Shown: positions 43,069 to 50,928 of the stretch, piece by piece
Layout: each line of letters opens with the position of its first letter
Numbering within the stretch: the stretch's first letter is position 1
NCBI GenBank assembly: GCA_963763325.1
Contig: CAVXOL010000025.1
Span: 62,001 to 126,000 of the forward strand
Length of the DNA stretch: 64,000 nt
Source: JBBECJ01 sp963763325
Lineage (GTDB): Bacteria > Chloroflexota > Chloroflexia > Thermomicrobiales > CFX8
Direction: 5' to 3'
The notes under the pieces: model-generated
The model's input: the letters and a program-made list of their open reading frames with translations, nothing else
Told to the model about the DNA's origin: nothing
Database searches by the model: none
Translations under genes and position numbers: made by a program

Positions 43069-43737
43069 ATGCTACGTGTGGTCATTGCTGACGATCACGA
43101 TCTGTTTCGGGAGGGGTTGAAGCAACTCCTGGAGTCTGTCGAAGACATCACCGTCGTCGGTGAGGCCAGCGACGGCAAGCAGGCCGTCTTTCTGGTGGAG
43201 AAGCATCGGCCCGACGTCGTGCTGATGGACATCAGCATGCCAGAGATGGATGGTATCCAGGCGACTGAATCGATCCAGGCCCGAGGTCTGGGAACGCCGG
43301 TAATCGTCCTGACGATGTATGCAGACGATGAGTACGCCATCCACGCCATCCGTGCCGGCGCCAAAGGCTACCTGCTTAAGAACACACGCTCGGACGAGGT
43401 CATCCGCGCGATACGGCTGGCAGCGGCTGGCGGATCTGCGATCGACCCGGCCCTCGGCGCCGTCCTGATGCGGGAATTCCAACGGCTGCTGAATCGGACG
43501 CCGGGCGAAGCGCGTCAGCAGCTCTCATCACGAGAGCAGCAATTCCTTGAACTGCTGGTCAAGGGCCACAATAACCGACAGATCGCCCACGAGCTCGACC
43601 TGGCCGAGAGCACCGTCAAGAACAATCTAAGCGCCCTCTTTCAGAAGATCGGCGTCCGCGACCGCACTCAGGCCGTTCTCTACGCGATTTCGAACGGGAT
43701 CGTAGCCCCACCTACGGACGTTGCATCTCGCAGCTAA
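43069..43737 (+). CDS. NarL/FixJ-family response regulator
   Basis: A 222-residue regulator. The receiver domain has ADDH (acidic pocket), VVLMDISMPEMDG with phosphoacceptor D54, VLTMYAD and KGYLLKN with K near 104. The LuxR-type HTH is SSREQQFLELLVKGHNNRQIAHELDLAESTVKNNLSALFQKIGV. It should be phosphorylated by the kinase encoded just upstream and activate or repress target genes, which may include its own operon. ATG at 43069 behind GGTGAGGAC. A strong hairpin follows the stop. Confidence 0.95.
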   Translation: MLRVVIADDHDLFREGLKQLLESVEDITVVGEASDGKQAVFLVEKHRPDVVLMDISMPEMDGIQATESIQARGLGTPVIVLTMYADDEYAIHAIRAGAKGYLLKNTRSDEVIRAIRLAAAGGSAIDPALGAVLMREFQRLLNRTPGEARQQLSSREQQFLELLVKGHNNRQIAHELDLAESTVKNNLSALFQKIGVRDRTQAVLYAISNGIVAPPTDVASRS

Positions 43738-43748
43738 TTCGAACCGAC

Positions 43749-43799
43749 CTGGAAACGCGACGGTGGCGGACGACGTGTCCGCCACCGTCGCGTTTCCAG
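43749..43799. terminator. 51-bp hairpin, 23-bp perfect stem, between convergent genes
   Basis: Two perfectly complementary 23-base arms, 43749-43771 (beginning CTGGAAACGCGACGG) and 43777-43799 (ending CGTCGCGTTTCCAG), around GACGT. It sits between the response regulator stop and the MBL stop. Neither flank is T-rich. Very likely a two-way terminator. Confidence 0.8.
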
Positions 43800-43806
43800 C
43801 CGATGT

Positions 43807-44454
43807 CTACAGGAGCTTCCCCGTTCGGTCGACCTGCTCCATCCAGTGGCGCTCTTTACCGATTGTCGTTGGCAGGCCATGTCCGGTGTAGACCGTGACG
43901 TTGTCCGGCAAGGTCAGCAGGCGACGGATCGTTGCGAGTGTTTCTGCTTCGCTGGCGCCGGGTATGTCGACACGTCCGTAGCCGTTCGGGAAGAGCGTGT
44001 CGCCACCGAACATGACGCCGTCGGCTTCGCTGTAGAGCGAAATCTGGCCGGGGCTGTGTCCCGGAGTGTGCATCACGACGAAGCGGTGACTGCCAAGCAC
44101 GATCTCGTCACCATCGGTCAACGTTCGATCGACCTTCGCCGCTTTGATCGGCATCGGGCCGCCAGTCGGCCGGAGCAGCTGCTCACGCTCGATTTCGTGA
44201 ACAACGACCGGCACTGCGTAACGATCGGCCAACGCAGCGACATCGCCGATGTGGTCCCAGTGCGTGTGAGTAAGGACCAGTGCGATCGGGCGGACGCCAT
44301 GCTCGACGACTTCGGCGTCGAGTTCGATTTCCACATCAGGCGGAGCATCGATAATCAATGCTTCTCCTGCATCGAGGTCCATCACGAGAAACGCGTTCGT
44401 CTCGATCGGTCCCGCCGGAATCTGAAAAATCTCCAACTCGCCCTTGTCCGCCAT
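43807..44454 (-). CDS. MBL-fold hydrolase, glyoxalase II-like
   Basis: A 215-residue protein with the B-type metal site LTHTHWDHIGDVAAL (HxHxDH), VMHTPGHSPGQISLY, MFGGDTLFPNGYGRVDIPG and YTGHGLPTTIG. This is the glyoxalase II/persulfide dioxygenase-like short branch common in many bacteria, hydrolysing thioesters or similar. Start at the ATG at 44454 behind GGAGG. It follows the ABC permease gene on the same strand by 41 bases and may be read with the sigma-ABC run. Substrate is not known. Confidence 0.87.
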   Translation of the reverse strand: MADKGELEIFQIPAGPIETNAFLVMDLDAGEALIIDAPPDVEIELDAEVVEHGVRPIALVLTHTHWDHIGDVAALADRYAVPVVVHEIEREQLLRPTGGPMPIKAAKVDRTLTDGDEIVLGSHRFVVMHTPGHSPGQISLYSEADGVMFGGDTLFPNGYGRVDIPGASEAETLATIRRLLTLPDNVTVYTGHGLPTTIGKERHWMEQVDRTGKLL

Positions 44455-44495
44455 CAATCCTCCCGCAGATCGGATCCCGATTCGCAATTCCCGCC

Positions 44496-45350
44496 CTAGA
44501 TATCGCGTCGTCTAAAGACCAGCATCGATACAATGACGAGTGTAACGCAGTAAACGACAGCGTAACGTACCGCCAGATCGCTGGGCGGCGCGGCCGTCCC
44601 AAAGGGACTCGGACCCAGGAAGTTGACTGCGACATCCGGCTGGAAGACGTAGGACGCCCGCTTCCAGATGCTGTCGCTCGGGACGACGATGCTCGTCAGG
44701 ATCCCAATCTTTACCATTGTGTCGTTGTCGAGCGCGTTGCCGATCTGCTCGACCAGCCCGCCAGTGAGGGCCATCCCATACAGCATGAAGACGATTACGC
44801 CGTTCGCCATTGTCGAGAAGATCGTCGAGCCGAGCATCGTCAGGCTAAGCAGGATACTGGAGACGAGCATCAGCAGGACCATCCCGCGCAGTATGTTCGG
44901 CGGCGTGTAATCGCCGATATAGCGCGAGATGAGCACAATGCCGGAGACCATCAACGCGATGTAGACGGCGATCATTGCCAGGAAGCCGAGATACTTTCCG
45001 GCGATGATCTCCCAACGTGCCAGCGGCTTCGGGACGATCGCATGTAACGTCCCGGACTCTATCTCGCTGGCGATCGCTCCGACGGCGGCAAAGATCGTCA
45101 TGACGCCAGCCAGAAAGTTCACGGTGTAGAGGCCGAGCAGCACCATCGCACCGGCCTGAACTTCGTAAGGTATGAATTCGTTTGGGACACCTCCGCGCTC
45201 GCGGTCGAACTGTGTAACGTCGTCGTGCAGAAGCTGGAAACCGAACGCGTAGAGGGCGAGGAAGATGGCACTGAGGAACAGGACGGCCCAGATCAACTTG
45301 CGACGTAGCGCCTCATCGAATGTCAATCGGGCAATCAGAAACGTGGTCAT
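44496..45350 (-). CDS. ABC-2-type transporter permease
   Basis: A 284-residue inner-membrane protein with six hydrophobic segments: LIWAVLFLSAIFLALYAFGF, AGAMVLLGLYTVNFLAGVMT, FLAMIAVYIALMVSGIVLIS, GMVLLMLVSSILLSLTMLGS, GVIVFMLYGMALTGG and YAVVYCVTLVIVSMLVF. The motif IASEIESGTLHAIVPKPLARWEIIAGKYLG is the loop that contacts the ATPase in ABC-2 exporters. Its ATG overlaps the TGA of the ATPase gene (ATGA). With that ATPase it forms an exporter; the cargo is unknown. Confidence 0.9.
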   Translation of the reverse strand: MTTFLIARLTFDEALRRKLIWAVLFLSAIFLALYAFGFQLLHDDVTQFDRERGGVPNEFIPYEVQAGAMVLLGLYTVNFLAGVMTIFAAVGAIASEIESGTLHAIVPKPLARWEIIAGKYLGFLAMIAVYIALMVSGIVLISRYIGDYTPPNILRGMVLLMLVSSILLSLTMLGSTIFSTMANGVIVFMLYGMALTGGLVEQIGNALDNDTMVKIGILTSIVVPSDSIWKRASYVFQPDVAVNFLGPSPFGTAAPPSDLAVRYAVVYCVTLVIVSMLVFRRRDI

Positions 45351-46411
45351 CGGACCCGCTCCCGCTCGCTCGCTGACACAACCTCAAAGAACAGCTCTTC
45401 GAGCGAAAGTCCATGTGGCGTCACGGCATAAACCGGAACTCCTGCCTGAACCAGGCCGTCTACGGCCTGAGCGATCGCGTCGTCGTCATTCACAGCGAGC
45501 CTGACCATTGTTCGTCCAGCCCCGACAGACTCAATATCACGAGCCACGCCGTGCTGTTCCAGAATCGACGCAGCCGTCGCGGCATCGGACCCGACCAGAA
45601 GATCGACGGTCAGGTCTCGGCGAAGCAGTTCGTGGACGGGACCGATGGCGGCCACCTCTCCGCGATGGATGATCGCTACCCGGTCGCAGACCATCTCAAC
45701 TTCTGAGAGCAGATGGGAATTCAGAAAGACCGTCTTTCCTGCGTCACGCAGCCCGCGGATGATGTTTCGGACTTCGAGGCGTCCCATTGGATCGAGCGCC
45801 GAGGTGGGCTCGTCGAGGAATACGACAGACGGATCGTTCAGTACTGCCTGGGCAAGTCCAGCACGCTGCTGCATCCCCTTTGAGTACGAGCGCACGAGGT
45901 CCTTGCGACGATCGGCCAGACCGACCAGTTCCAGCACCTCTGGAATGCGACGACGGCGCTCTGCGGCCGTCATCCCGTACAGCTTGCCGTGGAGGTCAAG
46001 CAACTCCTCGCCACTCAACCAGTCATGAAACCGGAACAGCTCCGGCAGAAACCCGATTTTGCGCTTTGCCTCCCGATCGCCAAGCGGGAGCCCGAGCAGT
46101 CGCGCCTCGCCGGACGTCGGACGGATCAACCCCATCATCATCTTGACCGAGGTCGTCTTGCCTGCTCCATTCGGTCCAAGAAAGCCAAAGATCTCTCCCT
46201 GCCTGACAGACAGGGAGAGATCGGAGACGGCGACTGAGCGACCGTAGATTTTGCGCAATGAACGAGTTTCGACCGCGAGAGGCGCTCCGCGGTCAGTGGC
46301 GCGGAGCGTTAGCTTCGTTGAGGTCGTTTCTGCTGTACTCGACGCCGGTTGCCACGATATCTTCCTGCCGAGGCGGACTTTCACCGCAGATGCCAAAACA
46401 CTTCCGACCAT
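45347..46411 (-). CDS. ABC transporter ATP-binding protein
   Basis: A 354-residue ATPase. Walker A is FLGPNGAGKTTSVKM; the signature is SYSKGMQQRAGLAQAV; Walker B is VVFLDEPTSALDP; the switch His is in LNSHLLSEVEMVCD. A C-terminal DUF4162-like region follows at residues 250-354 (LLVGSDAATAASILEQHGV). The domain begins near residue 47, so about 45 N-terminal residues before it are atypical, and the start at 46411 is uncertain because none of the ATGs has a clear ribosome site. Translation of the permease is coupled to it. It lies 106 bases after the anti-sigma gene, past a hairpin. Confidence 0.9.
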   Translation of the reverse strand: MVGSVLASAVKVRLGRKISWQPASSTAETTSTKLTLRATDRGAPLAVETRSLRKIYGRSVAVSDLSLSVRQGEIFGFLGPNGAGKTTSVKMMMGLIRPTSGEARLLGLPLGDREAKRKIGFLPELFRFHDWLSGEELLDLHGKLYGMTAAERRRRIPEVLELVGLADRRKDLVRSYSKGMQQRAGLAQAVLNDPSVVFLDEPTSALDPMGRLEVRNIIRGLRDAGKTVFLNSHLLSEVEMVCDRVAIIHRGEVAAIGPVHELLRRDLTVDLLVGSDAATAASILEQHGVARDIESVGAGRTMVRLAVNDDDAIAQAVDGLVQAGVPVYAVTPHGLSLEELFFEVVSASERERVR

Positions 46412-46427
46412 GGACTGGTTACGACAA

Positions 46428-46456
46428 CCGCGGGGCGCCATAAGGGCGACCCGCGG
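46428..46456 (-). terminator. Hairpin between anti-sigma and ABC genes
   Basis: CCGCGGG (46428-46434) and CCCGCGG (46450-46456) pair, continued after a mismatch by CGCC/GGCG around a 5-base loop. It lies 62 bases after the anti-sigma stop and 17 before the ABC start. It may terminate part of the transcript or act as a processing site. Confidence 0.45.
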
Positions 46457-46517
46457 AGGCAGAGCGAGTGTATTAGAGCCGGCGGTTGTGGAGCAGTCCT
46501 GCCAGCTCTGGCAGAAA

Positions 46518-47696
46518 CTACTGCATCGAGTCGGCGATGTCACGTACCTCATCGCCAGACACCTGACCGATGACAGCGAAGAGAATGCCGTCCTTTTCCC
46601 AGAGAACCGCGCTGCCGAGGTGGTGCTCGATCAACAAGCCGGGCTCACCATTGATCGTGATGTCGTCACTGGACGCGCCCTCTGGAATCGGGATGATCAG
46701 CGTCGACTCCCAGTCGTCAATTGCGCGCAACTGGGCGACGAGATCGGCCGGAAGTCCCGGAAACTGCAGAATGTCCTCACGCAGCGCGTCCATGTTGACG
46801 CCATCCGGGATGCTCAGTGACGGGCTTGCCATCTGTCCAACAATGACTCGTTTGCCGTCCGCATCCTTGTACTCGAGCAGCGCAGCAGCTGGGACATTCG
46901 CCCCGAATTCAAGTGTCGGGTACTGGTCCGGATCCGGCAGCGAGTAGATCGGTAGCCCGAGTGCGTCAATCATCATCTGGGCATTTGCCGTGTCGAGTGC
47001 ATACGACGCTGATCCGGCTTCGGTGAGATAGGCGCTCGGAGCACTGTCGAATTCATCAGGCAAGTCGCCCGGCTCGTCGATGTCACCGAACTGCGCCTCG
47101 GCGTCCTCAAGCGTGATCGGCTCCGGAAGTTCTTCCTCGTCAAACTCAAACGTCGTGTCGAGTGCGCCGAGCTGGCCGAGCGCGTCCTGCAAGCCCTGCT
47201 TGTCATCCTCGCCAAGTCCGTCGAGCGCGCTCGACTGCAGCGGCGAGAGCATGTCCATCGGAATCGTGACGGCCGCGAACTTCTGGACCCTGAACTGGTT
47301 CAGAAAGTCGTCAGCGACCGTCCGCATAGGTGAGAACGTCACGGCGACAACAACCGCAATGACGGCGATGAACGCCGATGCTGCCCGCATTGAGCGCGCC
47401 GCGAATAGCTGCCCCATCCTGGATCCTCCTGCTATATCCCCTGCCGGCTGACCGGCTATTGCTACACGAAATCGGTTGTACGCCAGGTTCACGTCCGGCT
47501 CAGCCTGTTCAATAGCCAGACCGGTGAATGCGCTGGCAGACCAGTTGGCATCGTCCCGCAACTCTACGATCCGTGCGTGACAACCTGGACACCCGTCAAT
47601 ATGCTGCTGGATGGTTGACGATACGACGCCATCCGCGTCGAGAGATACCCGCAACTCCCCGTCGGTAGGGCAGCCGAGACGTCGGCGAATGTTCAT
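46518..47696 (-). CDS. Membrane-spanning zinc-finger anti-sigma factor with large external domain
   Basis: A 392-residue protein. The cytoplasmic N-terminus has the anti-sigma zinc motif HIDGCPGC (H32, C36, C39) plus C9. One transmembrane helix spans about residues 105-122 (AASAFIAVIAVVVAVTFSP). The external domain of about 270 residues has a DUF4367/outer-membrane-lipoprotein-sensor look (ALLEYKDADGKRVIVGQM, EPGLLIEHHLGSAVLWEKDGILFAVIGQ), with an acidic insertion near residues 185-215. It should hold the ECF sigma factor inactive until an outside signal. Its ATG overlaps the sigma stop (ATGA). Confidence 0.85.
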   Translation of the reverse strand: MNIRRRLGCPTDGELRVSLDADGVVSSTIQQHIDGCPGCHARIVELRDDANWSASAFTGLAIEQAEPDVNLAYNRFRVAIAGQPAGDIAGGSRMGQLFAARSMRAASAFIAVIAVVVAVTFSPMRTVADDFLNQFRVQKFAAVTIPMDMLSPLQSSALDGLGEDDKQGLQDALGQLGALDTTFEFDEEELPEPITLEDAEAQFGDIDEPGDLPDEFDSAPSAYLTEAGSASYALDTANAQMMIDALGLPIYSLPDPDQYPTLEFGANVPAAALLEYKDADGKRVIVGQMASPSLSIPDGVNMDALREDILQFPGLPADLVAQLRAIDDWESTLIIPIPEGASSDDITINGEPGLLIEHHLGSAVLWEKDGILFAVIGQVSGDEVRDIADSMQ

Positions 47697-48289
47697 GTGC
47701 TGCCTCCCTCACGACCGATCGTTGATTCATACGATTTCCGAAACGCTTGTTCAGCCCGCGCAAGGATCGTACCGACCGAGTTTGTACTGACCCCGATCGC
47801 ACCGGCAACCTCAGCATATGACATCCCTGACGACCGCAGAACCAGAGCCGTCCGCTGGCGCTCAGGCAGACGAGCCAGGTGCTCACGAACAGAATCCGCT
47901 TCGTCACGCCGCGCGACGTGATCGAGCGGATCGTCATCCGCAAATCGATCGGCGCGTCCAGAAAACCTCCGCAGCCAGCCAAGCCGTCGGCGTCGCGACC
48001 GGACACTGTTAAAAGCAGCGTTTGTCGCCACTCGATATAGCCAACCTCGAAGATTCGACTCGTCGTCGTCCGCGATCGGGCGATGGTAGAGCTTCAGGAA
48101 CGTGTCCTGCGTCACTTCCTCTGCCTCCTCGCGAGTCCCGACGATCCGGATGACGACGCCATAGACACCGGCGTAGTGTCGAGCGAAGAGCGTCTCAAAC
48201 GCGCGCTCGTCTCCACGCCTGACGCCCTGCAGCAGCATCCGATCAGAAACATCGCTCGTGGCGGTCAACGGACCCGCCTGCACCTGCAT
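47693..48289 (-). CDS. ECF-type RNA polymerase sigma factor
   Basis: A 198-residue sigma factor. Region 2 is AFETLFARHYAGVYGVVIRIVGTREEAEEVTQDTFLKLYH, then NLRGWLYRVATNAAFNSVRSRRRR. Region 4 is LARLPERQRTALVLRSSGMSYAEVAGAIGVSTNSVGTILARA. It pairs with the anti-sigma protein encoded in the overlapping next gene. Start at the ATG at 48289, where AGGCG precedes it; an upstream extension of 62 residues is unlikely. It is divergent from the glucoamylase gene, with a 160-base gap that may contain its own promoter. Confidence 0.93.
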   Translation of the reverse strand: MQVQAGPLTATSDVSDRMLLQGVRRGDERAFETLFARHYAGVYGVVIRIVGTREEAEEVTQDTFLKLYHRPIADDDESNLRGWLYRVATNAAFNSVRSRRRRLGWLRRFSGRADRFADDDPLDHVARRDEADSVREHLARLPERQRTALVLRSSGMSYAEVAGAIGVSTNSVGTILARAEQAFRKSYESTIGREGGST

Positions 48290-48449
48290 CGCGCTCACGC
48301 CTGATTGCAGCCCTTCGGTCTGTTCAAGCAGGGCCACATCAGTGACCTTCGATCTATACAACACCAGTAGCTCCCAGTATGTGACAATCAGGGACCGAAC
48401 GGGGCGAATTGGGATGCCCGGCGGCGATGCCGGTGCTGGAGAGAGATTG

Positions 48450-50471
48450 ATGCCGCGCGATATTCCGGTCGCCAATGGGCGGCTGCTGGTGACATTCGAT
48501 GGCCGCTACAGACTACGGGATGTCTACTTTCCGCACATCGGCCAGGAGAACCATACTGACGGAAGTCCATGCGCGTTTGGTGTCTGGACACAGGATACCG
48601 ACAATCCGGCCAACAAGCGCTTCGCCTGGGTTCACGACGATGCCTGGTCACGTTCTCTACGGTACCGCGATGCGTCGCTCGTAACTGACGTACAACTTGC
48701 AAACCAGCACCTCGGCGTCTCATTATCTTGTTCGGACGCAGTCGACATCGATCTGGACGCATTCTTACGTAGTGTCGTCGTCACCAACGGGAGTCAGGTC
48801 ACGAAGCTGGTACGCCTCTTCTTTCACTTTGACGCCCGACTGTGGGGCAACGTGTCGGGCGATACCGCTTTCCTCGATCCCGACTACCGCTCGCTCGTTC
48901 ATTACAAGGGCAAACGCTACCTCTGGTTATCCGGTTGCACCGATGCCGAATCCGGCCTCAGTTCGTGGGCAATCGGCAACAAGTATGTCGGCACCTCAGA
49001 AGGAACCTGGCGCGATGCTGAAGATGGCGTGCTCGGCGAGAACCCTGTCGCGCAGGGGTCGATCGACACAGTTGCCGCACTCGAACTGACGGTTGAGCCG
49101 GGAGCAAGCGCGACTGGCTGGTTCTGGCTCGCCGCCGGATACCGCTTCGATGATGTTCGCAAACTCCATGAAGAAATCGTCGATCGGACACCGGCGATGC
49201 TCATCGAGCGGACTGCACGGTACTGGTCGTTCTGGTCGCGCAAGCAATCGACAGCACTGGCGGGAGTATCGGCGCCGGTTGCCGAGCTTTATCAGCAGTC
49301 CCTTCTGATCCTTCGGACCCAGATCGACGATGGCGGCGCAATTCTGGCCGCCAACGACTCCGATATCTTCCAGTTCGGCCGCGACACCTACTCGTACATG
49401 TGGCCGCGTGACGGCGCGCTCGTCTCGATCGCGCTCGACTCAGCAGGCTATTCATCGCTGGCTCGCCGTTTCTACGTCTTCGCCTCCGAACTGATTACGC
49501 GCCACGGTTTCTTCCTCCACAAGTACAACCCGGACGGCTCCGCCGGCTCATCGTGGCATCCGTGGGCCAACCCACATGGTGACCTGCAATACCCGATTCA
49601 GGAAGACGAGACTGCGCTCGTCCTTTACGGACTCGACATCCACCTGCGGACGACGTTGGACACCGAACTTGTGCGTCGACTGTATGACGACTTTATCGGG
49701 CCGGCGACGCGCTTCCTGCTCGCCTACCGCGACCCGATCACCAATCTTCCGCAACCGTCCTACGATCTCTGGGAGGAACGGCGCGGAGTGATGGCTTTCA
49801 CCGTCGGTTCAGTCTGGGCAGGGCTGCACGCGGGCGCTCGCTTCGCCGATCTGTTCGCCGACGAGCAGCTCGCCGGCGACTGCCGCGACGCCGCTGACCA
49901 GATGAGGGACTCACTCAACACCCATTTGTACGACGAGTCGCTGGGTCGCTTCCTGCGCCGGATCGTCACCGACGGCGACGGGATTATCGTCGAACGTGAC
50001 ACGGTACTGGATTCGAGCCTGGCAGGGCTGTTCATGTTCGGGATGCTCGAAGCCGACGACCCTCGCGTCGTCGCGACGATGGAGCAGGTTGAGCGTGACC
50101 TCTGGGTCAAGACCGAGATCGGCGGCATCGCTCGCTATACCGATGACTATTACCACCAGACCACCCGCGATACGGCGACAGTCCCTGGCAATCCATGGAT
50201 CATCTGTACACTATGGCTCGCCGACTGGTACATCGCTAAAGCCTCGTCGCCGTCCGACCTCGAACGGTCAATGGAACTGATCGAATGGGTCGTCGCTCGT
50301 GCGCTGCCGAGTGGATCGCTGCCAGAGCAGGTTCATCCCCATACTGGCCAGGCACTCTCCGTCTCCCCCCTGACATGGAGCCACGCAACCTTCATCCAGA
50401 TCGTGCGAAACTTCATCAAACGCCAGGAACAGTTCGATCGATCGGGCTGGGGGACCTTCTTGACAGTGTGA
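48450..50471 (+). CDS. Glycoside hydrolase family 15 protein (glucoamylase/trehalase-like)
   Basis: A 673-residue enzyme. The N-terminal beta-sandwich (residues 1-260) begins GRLLVTFDGRYRLRDVYFPHIGQENHT, a usual opening for bacterial GH15. The (alpha/alpha)6 catalytic domain starts near residue 285. DTYSYMWPRDGALVSIAL is the conserved substrate loop; SYDLWEERRGVMAFTVGSVWAGL has the catalytic acid; GSLPEQVHPHTGQALSVSPLTWSHA carries the base. It removes glucose from alpha-1,4 or alpha-1,1 glucans. No signal peptide is visible, so it is probably cytosolic and acts on glycogen, oligosaccharides or trehalose. ATG at 48450 with GGAGAG upstream. Confidence 0.93.
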   Translation: MPRDIPVANGRLLVTFDGRYRLRDVYFPHIGQENHTDGSPCAFGVWTQDTDNPANKRFAWVHDDAWSRSLRYRDASLVTDVQLANQHLGVSLSCSDAVDIDLDAFLRSVVVTNGSQVTKLVRLFFHFDARLWGNVSGDTAFLDPDYRSLVHYKGKRYLWLSGCTDAESGLSSWAIGNKYVGTSEGTWRDAEDGVLGENPVAQGSIDTVAALELTVEPGASATGWFWLAAGYRFDDVRKLHEEIVDRTPAMLIERTARYWSFWSRKQSTALAGVSAPVAELYQQSLLILRTQIDDGGAILAANDSDIFQFGRDTYSYMWPRDGALVSIALDSAGYSSLARRFYVFASELITRHGFFLHKYNPDGSAGSSWHPWANPHGDLQYPIQEDETALVLYGLDIHLRTTLDTELVRRLYDDFIGPATRFLLAYRDPITNLPQPSYDLWEERRGVMAFTVGSVWAGLHAGARFADLFADEQLAGDCRDAADQMRDSLNTHLYDESLGRFLRRIVTDGDGIIVERDTVLDSSLAGLFMFGMLEADDPRVVATMEQVERDLWVKTEIGGIARYTDDYYHQTTRDTATVPGNPWIICTLWLADWYIAKASSPSDLERSMELIEWVVARALPSGSLPEQVHPHTGQALSVSPLTWSHATFIQIVRNFIKRQEQFDRSGWGTFLTV

Positions 50472-50550
50472 TGACCGTAGCGAAACGCGGGGCTGGTTAA
50501 CGACGCCACGCCACAAATCGCAACCCAGGTCACAGAATTGAGGTTCATGC

Positions 50551-50928
50551 GTGCCGACACCGTCCCACAGCCAGATCGGTGATCCGCTGGAAGCCGCGAT
50601 CGCGTTCATGGAGCCGTTCGTGTTTGACATCGTCGAGCGGATCGACATCGACGAGTTCACGACGGTAGAGTTCGTTGAGGCGATGCAGCTCGATCCGGCA
50701 TCCCGGAAGGCGTACGAGGACGCAGTCGATCACTGGCCGGAAGGCGACGAGGCAGCCGCCAAGATGGTGATCCATGGTCAGGTGATCCCAACACTGCTCC
50801 GGCGAAGCGGGAGGCTGGAATGGATTGGGTTCGCCCACGGCGTCGCCGACGACTATGCTGTCCCTGCCTGGTGGCGCAAGCTGCCGCAAGAGGACGTTAG
50901 TCCGCCGGAACCATCTCCCAGCGCATAG
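50551..50928 (+). CDS. Hypothetical 125-residue protein
   Basis: A soluble, acidic protein that I do not recognise. DPLEAAIAFMEPFVFDIVERIDIDEFTTVEFVEAM is helical, YEDAVDHWPEGDEAAAKMVIHGQVIPTLLRR follows, then GRLEWIGFAHGVADDYAVPAWWRKL. The GTG start lies behind TTGAGG, and it follows the glucoamylase gene by 79 bases on the same strand. Its last 32 bases overlap the 3' end of the convergent oxidoreductase gene. No function is suggested. Confidence 0.6.
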   Translation: MPTPSHSQIGDPLEAAIAFMEPFVFDIVERIDIDEFTTVEFVEAMQLDPASRKAYEDAVDHWPEGDEAAAKMVIHGQVIPTLLRRSGRLEWIGFAHGVADDYAVPAWWRKLPQEDVSPPEPSPSA

